Shown here one piece after another: positions 8,562 through 16,295 of a stretch of DNA of 64,000 nucleotides (positions within the stretch are counted from its first letter, which is position 1; every line of letters begins with the position of its first letter). The stretch lies in NCBI RefSeq assembly GCF_003353055.1, contig NZ_QKWJ01000006.1:124001-188000 (forward strand), written 5' to 3'. The stretch comes from Cupriavidus lacunae. Its GTDB lineage: Bacteria > Pseudomonadota > Gammaproteobacteria > Burkholderiales > Burkholderiaceae. The notes under the pieces were generated by a model that saw nothing but the letters and a program-made list of their open reading frames with translations, was not told where the DNA came from and searched no databases. The position numbers and the translations under genes were made by a program.

Positions 8562-10049
8562 ATGGCCTCCATGAACGCCCCAGTCTTCTCCTCCGCGCAT
8601 CCGGCCGACCAACTGGCCGAATTCACCGACGCAGATGCGGCGATCGCCCGCATCCGTGACATCTACGATGCTTCGGTCGGCGCCGTGCGCGCGCGCTTCG
8701 ACGCCTTCGCCAGCGGCAAGCCGCTGCCCTCGGCAGCGCACGCGTGCTATCCGTACCTGGGCATTTCGGTCAACATCGAGACCATGGTCACCGACAGCCG
8801 GCCGTCATGGGGCACGGTGGCCTACCCGGGCGTGTACGGCACCACGGTGACGCGCCCCGACCTGCTGGCCGACTACTACCGCGACCAGATCGAGCGGCTG
8901 ATGCGCTATCACCGCGTGCCGGTGGTGGTGGGACTGAGCCGCCGCCCGATCCCGCTGCCGTTCGTGATCGAGGCCTCCACCACCGACATCAGCTACACCC
9001 AGGCGCGCGAGCTGGAGGCATCGTTCGTGCTGCCGGAACTGAGCCGCATCGACGACGGCATCGCCAACGGCACCTATGAGCCGGTGCCGGGCGAGGCCTG
9101 GCCGCTGTCGCTGTTCCCGGCCGAGCGCGTGGACCTGGCCCTGCAGCGGCTGTACCACTACACCGGCACGGCGCCGCAGCACTTCCAGCGCTTTGTGCTG
9201 TTCACCAACTACCAGCGCTATGTCGACGAGTTCGTCACGCTGGGGCGCGGGCTGATGGCCAGCAGCGACGGCGGCGGCTATACCCGTTTTGTCGAACCCG
9301 GCGACTTGATGCAGGAACTCGGCGAGGCTGAGCCCGACGACGCCACGCGCCCGCGCGCGCTGCCGCAGATGCCCGCCTACCACCTGGTGCGCGAGGACAA
9401 GCTGGGCGTGACGCTGGTCAATATCGGCGTGGGCCCGTCCAATGCCAAGACCATGACCGACCACCTTGCGGTGCTGCGCCCGCACTGCTGGCTGATGGTG
9501 GGCCACTGCGGCGGCCTGCGCCGCTCGCAGCAGCTGGGTGACTATGTGCTGGCGCACGCCTATGTGCGCGACGACCACGTGCTCGACCATGACCTGCCGC
9601 CGTGGGTGCCGGTGCCGCCGATCGCCGAGATCCAGGTGGCATTGCAGGAAGCCGTGGCGCGCGTGACCGGGCTGTCCGGCAACGAGATGAAGACCCGCAT
9701 GCGCACCGGCACGGTGGTGTCGACCGACGACCGCAACTGGGAGCTGAAGTCCAAGTCGCTGTATGCGCGCTTCAACCAGTCGCGCGCGATCGCCATCGAT
9801 ATGGAAAGCGCGGCGGTGGCGGCTAATGGTTTCCGGCTGCGGGTGCCGTATGGCACGTTGCTGTGCGTGTCGGACAAGCCGCTGCATGGCGAACTCAAGT
9901 TGCGTGGCATGGCCAATGCGTTTTATCGCCAGCGTGTGAGTCAGCATATGACTATCGGGCTGGAGGCGATTCGTATCCTCCGTGAGAATGGGGTGGAGCA
10001 GTTGCATTCGCGCAAGTTGCGGAGTTTTGATGAGCCGGCGTTTCGGTGA
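8562..10049 (+). CDS. amn: AMP nucleosidase
   Basis: A 495-aa AMP nucleosidase, which hydrolyses AMP to adenine and ribose 5-phosphate. An N-terminal AMN-specific domain (residues about 15-170) is followed by the nucleoside-phosphorylase-like catalytic domain with VGHCGGLR, the STDDRNWE segment, AIDMESAAVAANG and LLCVSDKPLHGE, which are the usual ligand-binding and catalytic motifs. Length agrees with E. coli Amn (484 aa). Two ATG codons, 8562 and 8571, are equally possible and neither has a clear Shine-Dalgarno sequence. The gene ends against a long inverted-repeat element. Confidence 0.92.
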   Translation: MASMNAPVFSSAHPADQLAEFTDADAAIARIRDIYDASVGAVRARFDAFASGKPLPSAAHACYPYLGISVNIETMVTDSRPSWGTVAYPGVYGTTVTRPDLLADYYRDQIERLMRYHRVPVVVGLSRRPIPLPFVIEASTTDISYTQARELEASFVLPELSRIDDGIANGTYEPVPGEAWPLSLFPAERVDLALQRLYHYTGTAPQHFQRFVLFTNYQRYVDEFVTLGRGLMASSDGGGYTRFVEPGDLMQELGEAEPDDATRPRALPQMPAYHLVREDKLGVTLVNIGVGPSNAKTMTDHLAVLRPHCWLMVGHCGGLRRSQQLGDYVLAHAYVRDDHVLDHDLPPWVPVPPIAEIQVALQEAVARVTGLSGNEMKTRMRTGTVVSTDDRNWELKSKSLYARFNQSRAIAIDMESAAVAANGFRLRVPYGTLLCVSDKPLHGELKLRGMANAFYRQRVSQHMTIGLEAIRILRENGVEQLHSRKLRSFDEPAFR

Positions 10050-10090
10050 TGAGGTTGGGGGGGTGGTTGGCCTTGGGGGGTGATTCCTGT

Positions 10091-10378
10091 GTTGTCGTAG
10101 GATTAACCGCCTGGTTCCGCCCTGCTGGGCGGGTCACTTTTTGTCCGAGCGACAAAAAGTAACCAAAAAGCGCGTCGCCTCAGGCGGCTGGCCACCAATT
10201 TGATGGTGGGGGTGGTTCGGGCGGCGGTGCTTGCCATTTGGCGTGGTTGGCCGTTCGAGCCTGCTACGCACCCTGTCTGTGCCCACATCAACGGACTATT
10301 GGACGAACCCGACTTTAGGCTGTTGGCAGCCTGCTAAGCACCGCGTCGGTGGGACGCCTTCGGCTGCGCTTCGCGCCG
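10091..10378 (+). repeat. Left arm of long inverted repeat
   Basis: A 288-nt arm whose reverse complement reappears, imperfectly, at 10500-10787. It contains a nested hairpin (ACTTTTTGTC / GACAAAAAGT) and a GC-rich palindrome (CCGCCC tgctg GGGCGG-like). Short frames here (10103-10291) only translate the repeat. Confidence 0.85.
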
Positions 10379-10499
10379 GCCCTAACGTGGCAGAGCTGCG
10401 GACCACGTCCTGATTTGCGCCTTCTGCCCGGCATCACGAGAACGCCGTGCGAGCGCAGCGACGCACTCCGTGCCAGTGCCTTCGACCTACGATACTGAG

Positions 10500-10787
10500 T
10501 GCGCGCAGCGCAGCCGAAGGCGTCCTACCGATGACCTCGTTAGCAGGGTGCCAATAGCCTAAAGTCGGGTTCGTCCAATAGTCCGTCGACGTAGGCACCG
10601 GACAGGGTGCGTAGCAGGGTCGAACGGCCAACCACGCAAAACGGCAAGCACCTCCGCCCGAACCACCAACACCACCAAATTGGTGGCCAGCCGCCAGAGG
10701 CGACGCGTTTTTTGGTTACTTTTTGTCGCTCGGACAAAAAGTGACCCGCCCAGCAGGGCGGAACCAGGCGGTCAAACCTACGACAAC
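10500..10787 (-). repeat. Right arm of long inverted repeat
   Basis: Reverse-oriented partner of 10091-10378, separated by about 121 nt of unique sequence. The outer ends of both arms read GTTGTCGTAGG in the same relative orientation. Mismatches are scattered, so the arms are diverged and not a recent duplication. No gene or transposase lies inside. Confidence 0.85.
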
Positions 10788-10909
10788 ATGGAACCCGACC
10801 TAGATCCCCCAAGCCAACGAGCAAAGAGCCCCGCCGGCCACGCCGGCGAAACAGCCCGCGCCCGCCAAGAACACCACCCAACCCCATAACCAACAACCCA
10901 AAACCTAAC

Positions 10910-11554
10910 TCAAAACCGATACCCCACCCCCATACTGAACAGCCAAGGATCCAGATTCACCTTGGACACCTTCACACCCCCCGCCTTCACATCGCTGGAC
11001 AGCCAGATCTTCTTGATGTCGGCGTTCAGGAACCAGTTCTTGGTCAGCTTGTAGTCCATGCCGATCTGCAGCGCCGGAGCGACGCTCCAGCTGTCGAGCT
11101 GCAGCGAGTTGTTGGCGATGTCCGCGCCCCAGATGCGGGTGAAGTTCAGGCCGGCGCCGACATACGGGCGGAAAGTGCCGTTGGGAATAAAGTGGTACTG
11201 CACCAGCAGCGTCGGCGGCAGATGCTTGAAGGTGCCGATCTTGTTGCCGTCGAGGTAGACGTCCTGCTTCTGCGGCACCGTCAGCACGAGTTCCGCGGCG
11301 ATGTTGGGCGTGAAGAAGTAGGTGACGTCGAGTTCGGGAATCCACTTGTTGTTGACCGTGATGCGGTCCGACGGGCCGACGCCGCCGACGGGGTCGGAGC
11401 TGTTGGCCATGTCGAGGTAGGTGCCGCGCAGGCGCACCATCCAGTTGCCCTGTGCGTCGTCAGCGGCGGCAGCAGGGGTGGCGAAGGCGCCCAGCATGGC
11501 GCAGGCGGCGATGGCGGAACAGGTGACCCGGGTGCGAAGAGAGAGAGTTTTCAT
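10910..11554 (-). CDS. ompW: OmpW family outer-membrane protein
   Basis: A 214-aa protein with a signal peptide (MKTLSLRTRV start, cleavage after AAA) followed by an eight-stranded barrel of the OmpW family. Visible motifs are GNWMVRLRGTYLDMANSSD, the DVTYFFTPNIAAELVLT strand pair, LPPTLLVQYHF and FRPYVGAGLNFT, and the protein ends in GVGYRF. The upstream extension of the open frame is not homologous, so the start is at 11554. OmpW barrels form a narrow hydrophobic channel thought to pass small hydrophobic compounds. The gene is convergent with amn across the inverted-repeat element. Confidence 0.9.
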   Translation of the reverse strand: MKTLSLRTRVTCSAIAACAMLGAFATPAAAADDAQGNWMVRLRGTYLDMANSSDPVGGVGPSDRITVNNKWIPELDVTYFFTPNIAAELVLTVPQKQDVYLDGNKIGTFKHLPPTLLVQYHFIPNGTFRPYVGAGLNFTRIWGADIANNSLQLDSWSVAPALQIGMDYKLTKNWFLNADIKKIWLSSDVKAGGVKVSKVNLDPWLFSMGVGYRF

Positions 11555-11896
11555 GAGGTTCTGCTTGGTCTGGTGTCGAATCCGGGCCCAGTTTGGCCGG
11601 GCAGGCCGGCCGGGGCCTTGACCCAAAACAAGCAGAAGGCAATGGGGCGCGCGGCGTCGCAATGACGCCACAGCGCAGCCCGTGCGCAGGCGCGACTTGC
11701 AGCCGGGCTTCTAAACACATGCGGAATTATTCGTGGCGCCGCGCGGTGCCGCCCCTTACGCTGTGCGAAAGATCCGCGCACGCCGGCAGCGCGCGCGGAT
11801 CGGCACCGTGCATGTCGTGGGCGTCCGCAAGGGCGTCTTTCCGGGTGTGCCCCGTGGGGGCGGGGCACACCGGTTTTCTTGCGGCCGCTGGCGGTG

Positions 11897-13507
11897 TCAG
11901 GCCTCGGCGGCCGCGTCAGCCACTGCGGTCACCGCCGGCTGCGGCGTCACGCCGAAGCCGGTCTGCAGGTGCCGGTTCACACCCGAGATCACCGCGCGCA
12001 GCGATGCCGTGACCAGGTTGGCGTCGATGCCGGCGCCGAACCCTGTCGGCGAATCGCCCACACGCACTTCCACGTAGCACGCTGCGCGCGCATCGGCGCC
12101 CGCGGTCATCGCATGCTCGTGGTAGTCCATCACGCGTACCGGGAAGTCCAGCGCATTGACGAAGGCGTCGATGGGCCCGTTGCCGGTGCCGCGCACGCTG
12201 CACGGCGTGCCGTCGCGCACCATCCGTACCTCGATTTCCGTGGCGCCACCGCTGTCCGATACCAGGTGGTGCGATACATAGCGCAGTGGCGCCTGCTGCG
12301 CCAGGTACTCGCGCTGGAACAGGCCATAAAGATCATCGGCACTCGCTTCCAGCCCGGTGTCGTCGGTCATGGCCTGCACCGCGCGGCTGAACTCGATCTG
12401 CAGACGGCGCGGCATGTAGATGCCATGCACCTGTTCCAGCAGGTAGGCCATGCCGCCCTTGCCGGACTGGCTGTTGACGCGGATCACCGCGTCATAGCTG
12501 CGGCCCAGGTCGGCCGGATCGATCGGCAGGTAGGGCACTTCCCAGATGCCGTCCGGCCGCTGCTGCGCAAAGCCCTTGCGGATCGCATCCTGGTGCGAGC
12601 CCGAGAACGCGGTGAACACCAGGTCGCCCACATACGGATGGCGCGGATGCACCGGCAGCTGGTTGCAGTGTTCCGCGCACTGGCGCACCGCATCGATATC
12701 GGAGAAATCCAGCCCGGGCGCCACGCCCTGCGTATAGAGGTTGAGCGCCAGCGTCACCAGGTCGACATTGCCGGTGCGCTCGCCGTTGCCGAACAGGCAG
12801 CCTTCCACGCGGTCGGCGCCCGCCATCACGGCCAGTTCCGCGGCGGCCACCGCGGTGCCGCGGTCGTTGTGCGGGTGCACCGACAGCGCGATATGTTCGC
12901 GCCGGGCGAGGCGGCGGTGCATCCATTCGATCTGGTCGGCGAACACGTTGGGCGTGCTGCATTCGACCGTGGTCGGCAGGTTCAGGATCATCGGCCGGCC
13001 CGGGCCGGCTTGCCACGCGGCGGAGACGGCGTCGCTCACTTCCAGCGAGAAATCGAGCTCGGCCAGGCTGAAGGACTCGGGCGAATACTCGTAGGTCCAC
13101 GCGGTCTCGGGCATGGCATCGGTCAGCGCCTTGATCAGGCGCGTGCCCGATACCGTGACCTCCCTGATCTCTTCACGCGACGCGTTGAAGACGATGCGCC
13201 GCCATGCCGGTGCGATCGGGCTGTACAGGTGCACCGTGGCGCGCGCCGCGCCGCGTACGGATTCGACGGTACGGCGGATCAGGTCTTCGCGCGACTGCGT
13301 CAGCACCACGATGTTGACGTCGTCGGGGATGCGCTGCTCCTCGATCAGCATGCGCACGAAGTCGAAATCGGTCTGTGAGGCCGCGGGGAACGCCACTTCG
13401 ATTTCCTTCAGGCCGATCTTCACCAGTTGCTCGAAGAAGCGCAGCTTGCGCGCCGGGTTCATCGGCTCGATCAGAGCCTGGTTGCCGTCGCGCAGGTCGG
13501 TGCTCAT
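11897..13507 (-). CDS. leuA: 2-isopropylmalate synthase, type 2; 5' end interrupted by an in-frame TAG
   Basis: Catalyses condensation of acetyl-CoA with 2-oxoisovalerate, the first committed step of leucine synthesis. The remaining frame has 536 aa, starting at [10 protein letters not shown], and contains the HMGL-type barrel (catalytic [22 protein letters not shown] with the metal-binding HPHN) and the C-terminal LeuA regulatory domain (about residues 400-520). Intact type-2 LeuA proteins begin about 33 residues earlier. That stretch is present here (13508-13606), with a strong binding site, but codon 22 is TAG where the family has Trp. Translation may restart at 13507, although no Shine-Dalgarno sequence precedes it, so the gene may be inactive. 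Confidence 0.85.
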   Translation of the reverse strand: MSTDLRDGNQALIEPMNPARKLRFFEQLVKIGLKEIEVAFPAASQTDFDFVRMLIEEQRIPDDVNIVVLTQSREDLIRRTVESVRGAARATVHLYSPIAPAWRRIVFNASREEIREVTVSGTRLIKALTDAMPETAWTYEYSPESFSLAELDFSLEVSDAVSAAWQAGPGRPMILNLPTTVECSTPNVFADQIEWMHRRLARREHIALSVHPHNDRGTAVAAAELAVMAGADRVEGCLFGNGERTGNVDLVTLALNLYTQGVAPGLDFSDIDAVRQCAEHCNQLPVHPRHPYVGDLVFTAFSGSHQDAIRKGFAQQRPDGIWEVPYLPIDPADLGRSYDAVIRVNSQSGKGGMAYLLEQVHGIYMPRRLQIEFSRAVQAMTDDTGLEASADDLYGLFQREYLAQQAPLRYVSHHLVSDSGGATEIEVRMVRDGTPCSVRGTGNGPIDAFVNALDFPVRVMDYHEHAMTAGADARAACYVEVRVGDSPTGFGAGIDANLVTASLRAVISGVNRHLQTGFGVTPQPAVTAVADAAAEA

Positions 13508-13606
13508 CCAGCGCGGTGCGCGCGTGATGGTACGGCCGGGCTAGCTGCGGTCAGGGATGTCGACGGTGGCGGCAGGCTGGTACCTGGTGGCGGGATTGCT
13601 GAGCAT
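13508..13606 (-). other. Ancestral 5' end of leuA with amber codon at 13541-13543
   Basis: The minus strand from ATG 13606 translates as MLSNPATRYQPAATVDIPDRS, stop, [11 protein letters not shown] and then joins Met of the 13507 frame. The upstream site AAGGAGACCCCCT before ATG 13606 is an excellent ribosome binding site. The stop is TAG; one base change (TGG) would restore Trp and an uninterrupted 569-codon gene. Confidence 0.88.
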
Positions 13607-13659
13607 AGGGGGTCTCCTTCCTCGCTAAGGAAGTCAAAAACGGAAATCACGGAAAAAGG

Positions 13660-13685
13660 GTGGCGAAAGGCTGCCGAACTGCCAC
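13660..13685 (-). terminator. Terminator-like stem in leuA leader (candidate attenuator)
   Basis: On the minus strand a GTGGC / GCCAC stem spans 26 nt and is followed by CCTTTTTCC. It lies between the leader peptide stop and the leuA ribosome binding site. Pairing is only 5 bp at the base, so this is tentative. Confidence 0.35.
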
Positions 13686-13691
13686 AGGGCG

Positions 13692-13838
13692 CTAGGCCCG
13701 GCAACCGATCGATAGGCTTAGCAGTAGCGAGGAAGCGCGCAGGGCGCGGCCCGATGCCAGGGCAGCCAGCACGCGTGCGCGGGCAGCGATGCGGGACGCA
13801 TCGGCAGCCTGGCAGGGAGTGCTGGTGTCACGGTTCAT
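13692..13838 (-). CDS. leuL: Putative leucine leader peptide of leuA
   Basis: A 48-codon frame (start MNRDTSTPCQ; other starts possible) ending 86 nt before the original leuA start. Its last codons are TCG CTA CTG CTA AGC CTA TCG ATC GGT TGC CGG GCC TAG: four Leu codons within five positions, three of them CTA, a rare codon in such a GC-rich genome. This is the classic layout of a leucine attenuation leader, as in E. coli leuL, where ribosome stalling at Leu codons controls a downstream terminator. A terminator-like stem with T5 follows at 13660-13685. No good ribosome binding site was identified, and the exact start is uncertain. Confidence 0.5.
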   Translation of the reverse strand: MNRDTSTPCQAADASRIAARARVLAALASGRALRASSLLLSLSIGCRA

Positions 13839-14211
13839 CGTGGCTGGAGAGGGTGGGCCGGAGCCGCTCTGGGTTTGTGCGCATGCGGCGCGGGACCGCA
13901 TGACCGGCCAAGATTAGTCGACAAGCCCCACCTCGGTCAAGCGGCGGAGGGGTGCGGCAGTGCGCGGCACGCCAGCGTGGCCCGATCGGGGGATCGCTCT
14001 GCGCGGATTGGGCCAAACGGTTGGGGGCGGCCCGCCGCCGGGCCATTGCCGCCCGTTTTTTCCTCGCCCGTATGGTGGTGACATTGCGCTGAATGGATGA
14101 GTCACGCGCATGTTCTGTGCGCTGCACCTCAGTCCTCTGGACGGTATTGCGCGGGCACCTTTGTGCCTAGGCTGATATCGCGGAAAAAAAACAAGCGACT
14201 GGGGGATCATC
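13839..14211. other. Intergenic region between leuA leader and lipoprotein gene
   Basis: A divergent promoter region of 373 nt. Apart from short GC-rich blocks and an A-run just before the lipoprotein binding site (GGGGGATCATC), no coding sequence or clear regulatory motif was recognised. Confidence 0.4.
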
Positions 14212-15567
14212 ATGAGAATGAGAACGTGGGCATCCTGGCTGGCAGGCTCTGCCGTGACGATGTTGCTGGCGGCTTGCGGCGGAGGCGGCGGCTCAAGCGC
14301 GCCGGCTGCGCCGGCCGCGGGCACCACCACGCCGCTGACCTATATCGTGAAGATGAGCGTGACCTCCGGCGAGGTCGGCGTCGGGCGCACGATTACCATC
14401 AGCGCGCTGGCGGTGGACAGCACCGGCGTCGACGTATCGGGCAGCACCACTTTCAACTGGACCAGCACCGATAACACCGTTGCCACCGTGGACGCGAGCG
14501 CCACCACGCCGGGCAGCGCCGTGGTCAAGGGCGTTGCCCCCGGAACCACCACCGTGCAGGTAGTGGCGACGGTCAAGAGCGCCGACAACACGACGGTGCA
14601 GCTGCCCGCGCAATCGGCCACCATCACCGTGGTGCCGGCGTCGGCGCTGACTTATAGCCTGTCGATCCCGAACACCAGCCTGTCGATGAGCGACGGCCAG
14701 GAGCTGCCGGTAGCGGTATCGCTGGTCGACAGCAACGGCAGCGATGTCTCGGCCAGCGTCAACAGCTGGGCCTGGTCCAGCAGCGGCACCGCGGTCCAGG
14801 TCACCGCCAGCCAGAACAATGCCACGCTGAAGGCGAGCAACAGTTCACCCACCACTGCGGCCACGGCCAGTGTCTCGGTGTCGGTGACCGCGCCCGACGG
14901 GCATACCCTCGGTGGCGTGCTCGCGGTGACGGTGCAGAAGAACGGCGCCGCCGCCTATCGCGTGGTGACCACCAAGGGTGGACGTGAAGTCAACGCGCTG
15001 CAGGTGTTCAGCAGTCGTCCGGATACCTTCACCTCGCGCGTGCTGCGTCAGGATGGCCAGGACGTGACTGCGGATTTCGACGGTACCTGGACCTACACGG
15101 CGACCTCGGCCACGCTGTCCGCATCGGAAGCCGCGGGTACGCATGATGCGACGGTGCGCACCAGCCTGGCCAATGACAAGGGACCGGTCCAGGGCAGCCT
15201 GACGGTGACCGCGGTCAGCAGCAAGCTTGGCGAGCGCCGCAGCGCCACCCTGACGGTGACGGAGAATCCGGCCTGGGCGCTGGTCAGCGACAACCAGGAC
15301 CCGATGACATTGCTGCTGATGCAGCCGATCCCGGTCGAGGTGACGGCACGCATGAAGCATCTGGGCGACGACGCGCAGTACACCGCCTGCAGCAACTGGG
15401 CATGGTCCAGCACCGGTCCGGTGTCACTGAGCCCGAGCCTGCTCATGCTGCCGAACCAGGTGCGCGCCACCGGCACCGCAGCGGGCGCCTTCACCATTAC
15501 CGCGACCTGCACCGCGGTCGCCGACAATACGCCGCTGAAGCTGGTCTTCTACGGTACGGTCAGGTAA
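14212..15567 (+). CDS. Ig-like (Big_2-type) repeat lipoprotein
   Basis: A 451-aa lipoprotein. A lipoprotein signal peptide with lipobox LLAAC (Cys at about residue 23) is followed by a flexible Gly/Ser/Ala/Pro linker. Three or four beta-sandwich repeats rich in Thr, Ser and Val follow, each with motifs such as WTSTDNTVATVD and KGVAPGTTTVQVVATV that are typical of bacterial Ig-like group 2 domains. It is exported and anchored in a membrane, probably outer. The function is unknown; such proteins often act in surface adhesion or envelope structure. It stands alone, divergent from leuA. A second ATG at 14218 is also possible. Confidence 0.8.
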   Translation: MRMRTWASWLAGSAVTMLLAACGGGGGSSAPAAPAAGTTTPLTYIVKMSVTSGEVGVGRTITISALAVDSTGVDVSGSTTFNWTSTDNTVATVDASATTPGSAVVKGVAPGTTTVQVVATVKSADNTTVQLPAQSATITVVPASALTYSLSIPNTSLSMSDGQELPVAVSLVDSNGSDVSASVNSWAWSSSGTAVQVTASQNNATLKASNSSPTTAATASVSVSVTAPDGHTLGGVLAVTVQKNGAAAYRVVTTKGGREVNALQVFSSRPDTFTSRVLRQDGQDVTADFDGTWTYTATSATLSASEAAGTHDATVRTSLANDKGPVQGSLTVTAVSSKLGERRSATLTVTENPAWALVSDNQDPMTLLLMQPIPVEVTARMKHLGDDAQYTACSNWAWSSTGPVSLSPSLLMLPNQVRATGTAAGAFTITATCTAVADNTPLKLVFYGTVR

Positions 15568-15640
15568 GCAGCAGGTTCCCGCCCCTGGCGAAACGCCCTC
15601 CATCCGGAGGGCGTTCTGCCTTTGGCGGAACAAATGCCGG

Positions 15641-15665
15641 CAAAGCGTACCCGTTTCTGCGTGAC
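15641..15665 (+). repeat. Short intergenic repeat, copy 4
   Basis: CAAAGCGTACCCGTTTCTGC followed by GTGACC; matches the consensus with GT in the variable positions. Confidence 0.65.
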
Positions 15666-15774
15666 CGGCGCGAGGGATTCTGTTGATGCCGGCGCCTGCC
15701 GCCAATGGCGTCAGAACAAGGCCGGGCCTGCCCTTGCAACACGTCCACGAGATGCGCGGCAGGCCAGCCCGCGC

Positions 15775-15800
15775 GCAAAGCGTACCCGTTTCTGCGTGCC
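15775..15800 (+). repeat. Short intergenic repeat, copy 5
   Basis: GCAAAGCGTACCCGTTTCTG followed by CGTGCC; identical to copy 4 over the 20-nt core. Confidence 0.65.
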
Positions 15801-15891
15801 ACGGCGCAAGCCTTTGCGGGGGCCTTCTACCACCGCCAGACAGCTCGCAGACAAGCGCAAACCGCTGCTTCCGCGCCTGGCGGAAGCAGCG

Positions 15892-15911
15892 GGCGTACCC
15901 GTTTCTGCGTG
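15892..15911 (+). repeat. Short intergenic repeat, copy 6
   Basis: GGCGTACCCGTTTCTGCGTG; same core, but the AAA before GCGTACCC is replaced by CGGG. Confidence 0.6.
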
Positions 15912-15939
15912 GAAAATCTGGAGGAGGAAAGCGCGCAGC

Positions 15940-16281
15940 TCAGCGCTTGCGCACGAAGCGCACCACCTGCTCGGCAGGCTTGTCCTGCCCGCTGGCGGTG
16001 TTGTTGGCGGTGTTGTTGGCGGCGTTGTTGGCGGTATTGGCGCCGCACGTGTTGCAGCCGCCGTCGTCGCAGCCGCTGGCGCAGCCCGTCGCGGCCTGCG
16101 GGGCGAGCCAGCGCACCAGCCGGCCGCGCCAGCCGGTGGCAGGGGTGCCGCCCAGGCGCCCGGCCAGCGCGGCCTTGACGCGCTCGCGCGTGCGCGGCGC
16201 GTAGCGCGCGAGCACCGACACCGCGCACGCCAGCACGATCAGCGGGACCAGCAGCGTTTCGATGGCGTGGTAGAGGGTCAT
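15940..16281 (-). CDS. Small FeoB-associated membrane protein, Cys-rich tail (DUF6587-like)
   Basis: A 113-aa protein starting 14 nt after feoB. It has one N-terminal transmembrane helix (residues about 8-27), a basic region, a Cys cluster (GCASGCDDGGCNTCG, four Cys) and then a low-complexity tail made of NNTA/NNAA repeats encoded by a 12-nt tandem repeat, ending in VVRFVRKR. The position as third gene of the feo operon suggests an accessory to ferrous iron transport, analogous to the Cys-rich FeoC or the FeoB C-terminal tail, though without detectable similarity to enterobacterial FeoC. A role in iron or redox sensing is inference. Confidence 0.7.
   Translation of the reverse strand: MTLYHAIETLLVPLIVLACAVSVLARYAPRTRERVKAALAGRLGGTPATGWRGRLVRWLAPQAATGCASGCDDGGCNTCGANTANNAANNTANNTASGQDKPAEQVVRFVRKR
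15994..16041 (-). repeat. 12-nt tandem repeat inside the feo-linked small gene
   Basis: About four units of GGCGGTGTTGTT (plus-strand reading) with small changes; they encode the NNTA/NNAA stretch, so copy changes keep the frame. Confidence 0.7.
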
Positions 16282-16295
16282 GGCGTCGGCTTGCC

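Larger units (their letters stand above)
15568..15939. other. Repeat-rich intergenic region
   Basis: 372 nt between convergent genes, holding three copies of the short intergenic repeat (15641, 15775, 15892), all in the same orientation. Near the start there is a GCCCTCC...GGAGGGC hairpin (15587-15613) that may end the lipoprotein transcript. No real gene was seen. Confidence 0.6.

Noticed and set aside
10103..10889. Small frames in the inverted repeat that share the peptide LLFVARTKSDPPSRAEPGG
   Set aside because: The shared peptide is only the translation of the two repeat arms (10103-10291 minus, 10680-10889 plus). No start signals or other protein character.
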